A stretch of DNA of 64,000 nucleotides from Psilocybe azurescens (lineage: Eukaryota > Basidiomycota > Agaricomycetes > Agaricales > Agrocybaceae), in NCBI GenBank assembly GCA_023853785.1, contig JAJIRX010000677.1, positions 1 through 64,000 of the forward strand, written 5' to 3'. Below the pieces are notes generated by a model. That model did no database searches. It saw only the letters and a list, made by a program, of their open reading frames with translations, and had not been told where the DNA came from. A program made the translations under genes and the position numbers. Shown here piece by piece: positions 25,464-36,348 of the stretch; position 1 is the first letter of the stretch, and every line of letters starts with the position of its first letter.

Positions 25464-26855
25464 TACATTTCGTTATTTGCTTTCAGACCTGTTGGTCGTA
25501 AAGTCCCGATGACTCTGGCATGATCTCATTTTCGTCAACTACTTACAGTCTAAACACCGGCCAATGAGACGGCCAAATGATGTGCAGCTCGTATAACCTG
25601 TGACAATGTTGATCACAAAATATGTAATGGGTCTTTAGCTATACAATCCCAATGGGCCAACTACAATGACTTTTGAGGGAAAGATCGCGTTGTCAATGTT
25701 ATCATCACAAATACTTACCAGCCAGTGAGGCAGTGTCACACTCTGTCCCAATTTAGATATTATGTTCCTGCCTTCCATAATTGGAAGCGTGATGTGACAT
25801 TTTATGTTTAGCCATTCTGTCCTCACTCGTAGTTTATTGATTTACACCTGCAGAATACACAGACGGCCACAAAATGGTATAATATGACATAAAATATTTA
25901 TTAATTTACGAATACCAACAAAAAAAAAATGGAAGTTAAGAGTGTGTTTCTCTCAAACGGCACTTTGGAGACACCAATCAATGTCCTAAATTTTATCTGT
26001 GTGTCAATGGGGGTAAAATTGTGTATATAGACTACCTAGTATATGATGCGCGCTGGGAAAAAGAGTGGGTAGAAGGCCGGGTTACCCTAAAAATTCCACA
26101 TCTGTTTCACTGGCCGGTGTTAGACCGTATTCTCAGTCTTGCTTTTGGGGAATTGTTTTACCGGTCAAATATATATATATATATTGGGGTTTATTTATTT
26201 CCACCTCAATGGACATGCATAGCGTCCCGCCTCAAGGTTCTCACCTCAAATAAACCTATGCATTTCTCTACTTCTTTTCCATATTTAGATTGTACCCTGT
26301 CCCAGGCCTGCCATCGAGCACATATACATGTCGCACCCCACACCCCCCGCAACAGTAATTTGCACCCCGAAAGCTTCTCTCGGACCATTCAGGAATCCTG
26401 AAAAATCTTGTCCGGTCAAGCGTACACGAAGTACGCTCTTTGGCACCCGCCTATCACGCACACAGGCTGGCCAGAGCATACTCAAAGCATATCTTGACCT
26501 TGATCACGAACCGCTGTTATTCGACTGCGTCACTTTGTGATCACAGGCACTCTCCTAAATGCGATCCGCCGGGTCCCACATCTCGCCTTCTCTACTCACA
26601 CACATATACGACTGGTTTTCTCATCCAGACCACGGCTTTCTCTCTTGCACTGCATTCACGACAGATGATGCTTTCCCGACTTGTTGGTAATTAATCTTTC
26701 TTTTGATTTTACAAAGTGAACTAGAACTAGACACGGGGCCCGAAATTCTTCTTCTTTTATGCCAAACCTCCACACCAATACCATTGCGCAGGATAAAACA
26801 AATTTTCTTTTCCTTTACCTTTAACTTGGACCTGTTACCTAGCAGCACATGATGC
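25464..26855. other. Intergenic between convergent methyltransferase and lipase genes
   Basis: A relatively AT-rich spacer with an (AT)n run at about 26168-26183 and a poly-A stretch at 25920. A 126-codon frame at 26021-26401 lacks an ATG and family features, so I leave it out. Confidence 0.5.
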
Positions 26856-28524
26856 TCAGCATCCCATTGTGACACCGTCGTAAGGACCATCGTGGTCACT
26901 AGTGTCGCCTTCAAAGATGTTTGGTACATCGCCCGTGCTGCATTCATTGCTCGAGTTGTCTTGACCTATAAATGAATCGCAGACCAGACATACGGCATCA
27001 GATCCAGATTCAGAATTCGAAGCATTTCATAAAACCTCTCCTCCTCGGACTCGACAGAAGAGTTTTACAGAACAAAAGGAAGGAAGAAGAACAGAAGAGC
27101 GAATGACAGGCTGCTCACCAGGGCAGGAGACCCATTGATTGTTATCCATGATATGGACTTCGCCAGATGGGTGGTGGTAGCCCAAGAACTTGCCTGTGAC
27201 GAACATAATTAGTTCAGTCTATCATTAGCTGGCTATTTGAGAGAGCGAACGCAAAAATAGAGCGCAGCGTACCTGGAACGATGGGCACAATGTCCTCTCT
27301 AACCACGATAATTTGGGTTCTCCCGTGAGTTTCCGTTGCATCTGCAGATGTGCTAATATGCACGGTGTATGTCACTCACTTGTTATTGATGTGGGTCAGC
27401 GCGAGATGGGCGTCGACGTAGTTCGCGAAGGCTTGGTTTCCGACCTAACACGAACAGGTAAAGAACGGGTCAATTACAGGAAAGAAGACCAGAAGAACGG
27501 TTTATATTATAAAACGGAGGCTTGTGCACAAGCCTGGTGAAAGGATGCTTGAAACTTTACGCACTCGAGGCATACCGTAGCCAATGACCTGGAATGACAC
27601 ACCACTGATATGCAGCGGCAGGTAAACACCATCCAAAGAGCGATGGCTGCGCCTGCAATGTCAGGTTAAAACAAAGTTTAGGTGAGTCTAAATTATTTTC
27701 AAAGCAGCAGAAAATATCTTCTTACCGAGCGAGTGTCCTACAATCGTAACCTTCGTGGCCTTATGAGCGGCGATAGTCGACTGAACGGCCGCAAGGATCG
27801 TAGTCGCAGTCCTAGAGATTATTGAGCCCTAAAAACACCTAGTTCACGGTAAGGGGTGTGAAACGAACTTGGCTTGCTCATTTGCGAATCCACTGTGAGC
27901 TTCGACAGACGAACTGACGCCAGGGAACAAGGTGGAGTCAAGCGATTCCAAAAGGCATCGGCGTCTGTAGCATCGGCCGTACTGTGTCGCGCATCGCGTG
28001 AAAGAGAACATGTCAACAACAGATAAAGTCCTTCAGAAGTAATTGGACTTTTGTCCGTGACTCACATCTGGGAAGTGTCCGTTCCTTGGTGTCCGACTAT
28101 CACAGAAGCTTGTGATGGTGAAAATCCAACATACCCTGGACAAATATTTGAATTTCTACTCGCAGTCAACGAAACCTCAAGTCAACTTACAAAACTGAAC
28201 TGATGATCCATCGCCTCCCGAAGCTGTAGGTATGAAGTCGGGATTCGCAGCACAATTCGCTGGATATGTGCATGTACTCATTTAGAACTTCTATCGACAT
28301 CTATGGGAGAGGTTTCACACACCTCCACAGGACCAGTTTATTGTCGTGCTGGGTTGGCAGTAAGCAGTGCTCGCAAAGTTAGTGAAAGGCTTGAACGCGG
28401 ATATTTGTGCCGCCGTGAGAGCTGTGATACTCTGCCGTGCAGATAGCTCGACCAGGGCCGGCGCCGCTGCGACATATGACAGGGACGAAAGAAGCGCAGA
28501 GGTGATGAAGCTTGTGGACAACAT
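26856..28524 (-). CDS. Secreted class-3 lipase (fungal lipase-like)
   Basis: A triacylglycerol lipase/esterase of the Rhizomucor-lipase alpha/beta-hydrolase family, secreted. The start at 28524 gives MLSTSFITSALLSSLSYVAA, a signal peptide with probable cleavage after AAA/AP. The mature part contains SVQFWYVGFSPSQASVIVGH, then QGTD (oxyanion-hole region). The nucleophile elbow is VTIVGHSLG (Ser of GHSLG, about 27745). The catalytic Asp is in EDIVPIVPG, the His in HHPSGEVHIMD, and the C-terminus DGPYDGVTMGC carries the last Cys of the usual disulfides. About nine to ten short exons are needed. Two single bases are missing, near 27940-27945 (AFWNR to LDSTLFPG) and at 27635-27637 (AIAL to LDGVYLPL). 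With them restored the lipase fold is complete, so I take it as functional. Confidence 0.9.
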
Positions 28525-29531
28525 TTGGTCGATCTTCTTATCAACTGCTGGCCTGCTTTTCGAAGGTGTGGGCGTAGGGGCGTAGAAGTTCCCTCTGAGA
28601 TTCTAATCTGCCAATTATTCCCCTGCTTTATAGGTGTTCATGGTGAGCTATATGTCGGCTACCACTGTGATGATAACAATGAGTGTCAAACGTTCCATCT
28701 GGCTGGCAACAAAACATCAGCAGCTTGACGCTCAGAAGCAAAGGGGACTGGAGAAAAAATCCAAAATTAGGAATGCGAACATCATTCATCATGCGAATCT
28801 ACTATGGTCTGATTAATTAAGTATGGAGATTGTCTTGGGAGTTCAATTATAGTCGGATAATCATTCCGTAATTGAGGTTTAGCAGTGTTCTGCAAACAAC
28901 TCGGTCAGATCGCAGCAAAGTTGAAAGACTTCAATCTGCAAAATGAATCAGTGGATGGAAGTTGAAAGATCGGCCGCCTTCAGTACAGGAACTTGACTGT
29001 TAGCACATTACCCTTTGTAAGAGTCCCAGTATCAGCCGGCTCGTCGAAGACCCTCCATGTGATGAAGAAGCCGTGTGGTATACAAGAACAAGTCTAAAAA
29101 TAGCAGAGAGAAAATGTGGTTGTGGGACGGCAGTGGCTGAACATCGCTCCATCGTCACATGGGCAAAAGGTAGTATGGCACGCATCAACTGAGAAAAGCA
29201 CACATGTGCGATTGCATTAGTGGGAAGCACCGAGCTCATGCGAGAATATTGCCATGATTCACTGATAAAAGATATGTTCAGGCTGTGATAACCTCACATT
29301 GACCCCGACCTCCGAGGTCAGTGGGCCGCCTTTTGATTGATCCAAAGGAGAAGTATTGTAGGTCCATTCATATATGGTTACATCGTGCATAGCTTTTGGA
29401 GTTGGGGTAAATATTTGGGCATATATGGGCATCACTATACGTTTACGCATCATCTGAAGTGCACTCGTCTTCTCGTGTATCGGTATCGAGTCGTCTTCAA
29501 TTACTTTTTTGTTCCTTTTCGAGGGTTGCAA
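28525..29531. promoter_or_regulatory. Lipase upstream region with TATA box
   Basis: A TATAAA box on the minus strand lies at 28627-28632, about 105 bp upstream of the lipase ATG, a typical distance for an inducible secreted-enzyme gene. The rest, up to the thioredoxin-like gene end at 29532, shows nothing supportable. Confidence 0.5.
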
Positions 29532-30114
29532 TCAACGGTGGAAATATGTTTGCATCGGCTGCCGATGTGCTGGAGGAGGCCTTGGAATATTTCTATTCAA
29601 GAAGCTCTGTGATACGTGAAGTGAGTCACACGATGATACGCCAATAATTTGCATGAATAATGTACATGGAATGTCCTTGCATCCGGTCCAATTTCTTGAT
29701 CGATCTTCACTCCATTCCTAAATAAGAAAAATGCTGGTACCTGTTGGGAATTTGCGCCAGAAGATATGGGTTAAAAGGTGGCAGTCAGATAATTTTGCTA
29801 CAATATCGAGACAAAATGACTCACGTCCCCAATCCGTCGTTCGTTTGGACGGCCTTCAGGGAACTTTTGCGATAATGGGCTCGTAGTCGCAATCCACTTT
29901 ATGAAATTCCAACCACTGATAGTCCTGGTGATTAGAGAAAATTCTCGTACTTCGACCAGAGCTGCTGGCACGGCAGGGACCATGTTAAGTAGAAAAATAC
30001 TACAATGCAAGGCCTTGACTGGAGCTAAGGGAACTTCTCGGTCAATAAAAGCAGAGTTTATGGACTGTTCTGACTTACAATTCTCTCGTACTCCTCTATA
30101 GACCCTTGGAGCAT
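29532..30114 (-). CDS. Thioredoxin-like protein with atypical SLPC active site
   Basis: Four exons, 30079-30114, 29825-30024, 29666-29740 and 29532-29606, join in phase 0. Exon 2 needs two bases removed, one in TTTT and one in AAAA, giving 198 nt and a 127-aa protein. It follows the thioredoxin fold: MLQGSIEEYERI, the beta strand PCIVVFFYLTW, the active-site position SLPC in place of CGPC, then QQLWSKYENF, LEFHKVDCDYEPIIA, the cis-Pro strand VPAFFLFRNGVKIDQEIG and a C-terminal extension NRNIPRPPPAHRQPMQTYFH. Only the second active-site Cys is kept, so ordinary dithiol reductase activity is unlikely; a monothiol, chaperone or regulatory role is inference. The cis-Pro strand and spacing support the fold. 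Canonical GTAAGT, GTGAGT and GTACAT donors support the exon structure. Confidence 0.6.
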
Positions 30115-32317
30115 AAACCGGCATTGTCGCGGCGGTGTCCCCTATAGAGCAATGATGCGTCTTTCGAAAGCTAGAGGACAATCTGTACTGTCGAGCAGGA
30201 GACGGGATGCCCGCGGACACTGGAACAATACACAAGACAATAGAGAGAGATGAGATGAGATGAGTCAGAAGAAGGTCCTTTTATGAGAAGAGCCCTTATT
30301 TGTTATGGCATCCGCTATCTCTATCGAGTATTGTTGTGGGTCGCCGCCACATTGTAATCTGACTAACGTCCGAACTCAGACTGAGTATTGAATTGGTGCC
30401 ACTGTCACGTGTTGTAGCGGTTATCTTGAGAGAAAGGACCTGGAACGTAAAGGCTTGGTCCTCTGCTTTTGTCGGCGGAGAGATGCCGAAGTAGGGAGCC
30501 CCTTCCTGGAGCATGTAGGTCGGGGATTATCGCTAGTGTACCGAAGGGGGTGCCATATGCAGCTACGGTGGGCAACGGAAGGCGGATTTTAAAACAAAAA
30601 GAAGCCAGCGACCACAATGGCTGGTATCACTGGCGAGCGCTGCTATTGTCCCTTTGGGGAAAGTCCTGAAGTCAGTGTGAAACAAGAACTTAAAGCCTAG
30701 AGCGCATATGAGCAGGCCAGATCGCAGCTGGGCGGCAGGACGCAAGAGTGTCGTTGATGGTCAGAGCCAGAATAGAACAGCGGACAATGACATTCTATGT
30801 TCCTGTTATGTTAATAGTGCGCCACACTTGACAATTATCGTTAAAGGTCCGTCCAGGCTGTGTGTTGTCTTGCTTTATCAGCACACTCATGACATAGTTT
30901 GAGCGCCCATGAATCGGTGATCGAAGTGATCGCAACTTTCAATCTCCTCACAGCTCAGTTTGAAATCGATTTTATCCCGGATTTTTCACAGGATTATACG
31001 GCTGCCGAAAAAATTCTAGGTGCAACTCGTAAAACTGCTTACCTGGCAGGCATGTATATAGTCTCTGAGCTTGACCTGAAGATAGAGAATTCATTGAGCT
31101 TCAGACAGAAACATATCCCACAAGATCCGCACCTGAACAGACTTAAACAGTCCAAAGCCCTTGGGGGGTACATCTCGAATTCCGGGCACCTTGTACATCG
31201 TATGCAATCAGAAACATAGATCGCTTTGCTGAACAGACAGCGCCCATGATGCGATCCACTTCCAAGTCTCAACTGGTATGTTAGCCGAAATAACGATGAA
31301 GTTATCCACGGGTTTCCACGAAAGATTGCTATCTGCAACCAATCAACACTTTGTTGCCTACTACATTACTAACCACCAAATATTATCACTGCAGTACAAT
31401 AGGGTGGGTCTCACCCAGCAGTATTCGCCTATACATTCAGCCCGCGTCCTACTGCCCACTATTACGAGTACAAGGTAATGAAAGAATGTAAAAAAGATAT
31501 AAAGGCGCCCGGGCCTCTTGAAGGACAAGGACCGTCTGAGTGAAAGAGAGAGTAAACGAACAAACATAAATGAACGGGAAAGTGCCGTAGGTGTGGGTGA
31601 GTTGTACGCAATGCGCTGTATTGTGCACAGGCGCAGCAATATTGTATGTAAGTATATGCATGCAGACAGTGTTAAACAAGTAAAGCCACCTAGTCATAAC
31701 TACAAACAGCGAAGTGAGGAGGAGAGTACAAAGAGACAAGCTGGCACAAATATATAAATAAAACAAATAGTAAAACTTGAATAGAAAGTCAAAAACCAAC
31801 AACCGACATGAGAATCAAAACGAGAAACGGTACCGCTGAAGGAATATCCAGACGAACAGACAAGCAATATACAAGAGAGGCTGTGGGCACCCGCATATTG
31901 GAAGGATACGATCTCGTTGATGGGTTGGTATTGAATAAGATGTGGATGCGGATGTCCAGTTGTATTGAATTTGGCTGAGAAGGTGGTGGTGGTGGTGGTG
32001 GCTGAGTACGGGTTTATGGACTGCGAAACGGTACGGATAGTGGACAAAGCGAGACCAAGAAAGCATGTCAGAACTTCAGCGAGGGCGGTTGCGGTTTGAA
32101 AATCGGGAGCGGGGATTATAACGATGAACGGCAAGGGCAAGGGTAGGGGCAAGATGTCGCATGTCGAATGTCGAATGTGCGTGTGTGAGTATCTGAGTTT
32201 GAGTTTTTCGGGTTTGCTTTTTTCTTTGGTTGGTATGTATTTGGTGAATTTGGTAAATGTCGTTACTCTTGAGGTGTCGATGGGTCGACCTTCAAGATAT
32301 GGGTATAGGTATCGTGC
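30115..32317. other. Intergenic, no supportable gene
   Basis: About 2.2 kb upstream of the thioredoxin-like gene and downstream of CHS7. It holds simple repeats: GAGAT-type at 30241-30265 and a (GGT)n run at about 31981-32000. Several 60-150 codon frames on both strands lack ATG starts or family features. Confidence 0.45.
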
Positions 32318-34278
32318 TCATGATGGGTATGACGGGTAGTAATCGTCATCCCATGATTCTAATGAAAGGAAAGAAAAGGTGAAAAAAAGGAAGAGAAAAG
32401 AAGTCAGCATCCATCCATCAAAGCGGTATATATGTAGTTGAATAAAGGGTGCGCGACGATATCAAAGGACAGATATAAAGAAAAGAAAAGAAAATGGCGT
32501 CCTCCTCCACATCTGGTCATCCAGATTCCAAATTTGAACAGCAATCACCCAGCGACGTCAGTCACCCTTAGTGGACGTTGCCGTGATCGAGGCAGGTACA
32601 CGAAACCGTAACGATCGATCGATCATCATATAGCGGAACGTAAATGTAAAGCCAATTTACGATCGCGGAAGGAAAAGATGGACGGACGAATAGTTGGAAG
32701 GAAAGGAAAAGAGAAGGAGACTAAGGGAGAATAGCGCTTTAAACGCAGACGTACCTTCTGTGATGCTTTTCCAAGCTAGATATAGAACGCCAACGGCGGC
32801 GGACTCCAGTATTGTGGCTATGAATGAGCCGTCGATCTTTGAGCCCGAGCCCTATATGGACAAATGGGTGCGTGTTAGAAATTAGAAACGGGGTTTAAGA
32901 ATTATGGTCTATAGATTGGAAGGGGAATGGAGGGGAGGGGCGGTGAACTGAAACCGGAACAGCCAGGGGCAATGATGATGATGCCGACGGGGGAAGACGG
33001 ACGATGATGGATGATGCAGATTCATCAAGACGGTGCGGCGAACGGCGGACGACGGCTTTCGAGATTCGAGAGTCGGTAGAATAGATTCGAATAGACTCAC
33101 TTTACATATCACTCGTCCGAGGAGGAACCACGCCAGCTGCGAGAGAACAAAGAGGCAAGCCGCAAGGATGTAATACCACATGGGCCGCGTCTCGTTGAGG
33201 ACGTGGAGCACGATGTACGACATAATCACTAGGTAAAGCACGGTGCATCTGTACGTAACATAACGCAAAGGAAAAAGGAAACGGCGTTAGCAGGAGTCAA
33301 ACAAAGTATAGCGGCAGAGTGCATGCAATATGATAATGGTGACGAGGATGGGGATGAGGATAATGCTTACGCTGCGGGCCATATGCTCGTGAGCACGAAC
33401 AGAGCGATACTCCCGAGTCGCTGAGGCGGCGAGGAGACGCCACCTATCGTGTCCGTCACGCCCAATGCAATATCGAGCGATATGTAGATTCCCACGCCGA
33501 GGGTAATAGCGGTGAAGATATAGAAAGGCTATAGATGTAGAGCGTTGAGCGTCTTGATTTCCGGGATATGGATAGGAAATAGGAAGGGTGGTTAAGAATA
33601 AGAACTCACCACCAAGCTAGCCAGGGTACCATCCTCGACGACCTGCGTCGCGACAATGGCGTTGGCCAGCAACGACCAAAATAGCGCGACGACTGCTCCT
33701 GCGTGTATCGCAGTCAGCGCGACGAGTGGGGTTGAGCCTTGCTCGAGGAATGAGCCCGTTGTGATGAGTTGTAAGGGTAAGGTGAACAGATAAAGGATGA
33801 GGAATGTCCGCAGTTCAATGCGTCCTGCAGGGTTTGTGAAAAGATGGTTCAGAATCCAGGGAATTGAACACGGCAGTGTGATTGAAAGCTTTGTGAAAGC
33901 AACTCACCGACAGCCGCTTTCCGACGGTTGCACACGAAGATGAGAAAGGTGACGAAGAACACGCTCAGACCACAGGCCGCAATATTGGCGACGTTGCCCA
34001 CGGAATTGTCATGGCCCGCACGAGGGATGCCGCAGGTTGGATCCACTCCTACAGGCGCTGCGTCGGTGGGCAGTGAAAGACCTCTCAGAGTGTCCTCTGA
34101 AGCGCGCTGAAGCTGTAATAGATGGATAGACCAAAAACAACCACCGTATGTCGGTCGATAAATGCAGCCATGACCTGACCCAAGAATATAAAAGACGAAC
34201 CTGCCGGTAAAAAAGATTGCACCACGGATAACTGGGTGTGTCCTTGCAAAGAGGCTCAAAGTCCCCGAACTTCACCAT
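32318..34278 (-). CDS. CHS7: Chitin synthase export chaperone Chs7
   Basis: Chs7 is an ER membrane protein needed for folding and exit of class IV chitin synthase (Chs3), hence for cell-wall chitin. Seven exons with exact phases: 34201-34278, 33908-34112, 33610-33824, 33371-33528, 33101-33248, 32755-32851 and 32318-32358, total 942 nt, 313 aa (yeast about 316). MVKFGDFEPLCKDTPSYPWC matches the family N-terminus (FGDF-x2-LC). VDPTCGIPRAGH and FVTFLIFVCNRRKAAVGRIE precede multiple membrane helices, including LRTFLILYLFTLPLQLITTG, AIHAGAVVALFWSLLANAIV, ALFVLTSIWPAA and PMWYYILAACLFVLSQLAWF. SKIDGSFIATILESAAVGVL and LAWKSITEESWDDDYYPS form the typical end. The last intron is long, about 400 nt (32359-32754). 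There are no frame errors. Confidence 0.9.
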
Positions 34279-36348
34279 AATAGCCTGAGCGCTGGTAAAG
34301 GGGTGAGGGAGAGGACGGTCGTGCAAAGTCGTAAAAAGGATGCGTGATGGGCAAGGGGAAATAGCGGGTGAAAGGCGTATCAACACAAGGACAGGGGATC
34401 AAACATTCATACACAAAGAAAGCATCAGTTCCCTCGTGGTACAGCTGTATGGTGCCAGAATTGTAAACGTGGAACGCTTACGATTATATTAATTTGGTCC
34501 CTTGCTTATTTTTTGTTCTTTTTTCAGACAAGCTGGCGAAGGATGGAGCATGCGAGTGAAGGAAGAGAAAGAATGAAAAGAGCACCAAGCGGTGGTCAAC
34601 ACCAGATGGGGAGTGAAGTACACGATGGCGGCGTTTATCCTCCTCTGGGCGTTGTTTATGTTGCATCGTCGTCAAGCAACCACGTGCGTGGTTGCTATGT
34701 ACACTTTTCCTTTTTTAAAACAAGGAAAACGAGTGGGAGCCCTCAATTGGAGTCTCTGATATCTGGGCTGCAATGAATCGAAAACCAAGAAGTTGTATTT
34801 CTTTGACTTCATAGATCAATGATCATGAGGCAGATGTCGAGGACACTGAACGATCAACGCAAAACTAATTCAATGTGATCTAATATAGGCTGCCAAATTA
34901 GTAGCAATCCAATACGGGGCTTGAGTCGCCGTTTTTTCCGGCCTACATATGCTATATAGGACATCGTAAAGTATACTTAGACCCCTTCAAGCTGCAGAAC
35001 ATCACGCTAGGTGTGTTTTTACGAGAATGAACGAAACCAACGATTCTCCGACAAAATGCCGATTCAGCTTGCGCTCATCGTCGTCTATTTTTGGACAACT
35101 CGATCTCGTCACCTCCTTTTCGCTCTTGAAATCACCTATTCAAATCCTCTCGCTCAATGACCTGACTATTGATCTTCTGAGTCCTTTTATATTCCCCTGT
35201 ATGAAAATCAGAAACGCGCAATGGCCCATATAAGTAATCAGCCAGCAGTACGCAAACGAAAGCAATGTAATGTCGACTGCATCTTCATACCGGTATGCAC
35301 CATTTGTGAAGTCTTTTAATATATTTGGTGCAGTGTAGATATAGCTAATCCCAGTGGTAATACGTAGGATCGAAATCAAATTGATTTGTTTCCTTCATTG
35401 GCCAATGAACATTAGAAAGCCACTGTACGAATTCTTGGCCATGAATCTACTTGCACTCACAGCCATCGCATAGAGGTATGATGTTTGTGTTATAATTTAC
35501 GTGTCATAATATTGAATTACATTCCTCGTAGAAATCTATGAAATATTTCCTACCTCGACAGAAAAATGCTTGGAGCGACCCGGGACGGTGGTCATGGCCT
35601 GTTTTTCCCAGAGTGTATAGCCTATTGCCAGTGCATCGGTCCCCGGTGGCAGCAGTAGTAAAGAGACAATCTGGTGAGGGGTACATGTTTCTCTGGACTC
35701 ACAAAGGCCGGTTGGGCGTCCTGGGTCTTGCCCGGGTCAGCGTACGATGCGATTTAGGAAGAAGCAGGTGAGATTTAAAGTTTAGGCGTCCCAGCTGTAC
35801 GTATATTTTTGTCCATACCTATTAGGATCCACTGCTTCTCACCGTTTATAATCAGCTGTTGACCTGGTTCGTAGTCGAAGACTCGAAGCTGCTGCACTCG
35901 AAAAAATGAAGTCATTATCCTCCACGTGATATACTTCCGTATGATAGTTGGTCGCCTGCCGATGACGCAGTGTATTTTCACATCGCCGTTGTGTCTCCAT
36001 TTCTGTATTACTCAGCAATTACTAAGCAAAGTCGGGCTTCCTTGGCGTGCACCCCTATCCTGCAGCGCCACCTCTCGAAATGAACGCACTACCAGAGAAT
36101 GGTGGGATTTCTGGCCACGAAAACGCTCAGCGGGCCTCAGGCACACAATTCCATTGCGACGCTACCGCGCCCGCATCGAAAACACCCAGAGATGTCAATT
36201 TAGGCGTTGACACGCAATGGACAGACGGGCTACATACAAGGGAACAATCATTATCGATCATATAAAAGGGTAGATGGTTTGATCGACAAGGATATAATTC
36301 GCAACCCAAGCGGTGCATATAATCAGTCCCTTTCTGACTGCATCTCTC
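34279..36348. other. Intergenic between divergent CHS7 and annexin
   Basis: About 2 kb with no recognisable gene. A minus-strand ATG at 36000 opens about 53 codons ending at a plausible donor near 35842, but nothing downstream confirms it. Other frames are short and overlap on both strands. Confidence 0.4.

Noticed and set aside
26021..26401. 126-codon plus-strand frame
   Set aside because: Starts at GTG rather than ATG and has no family features.
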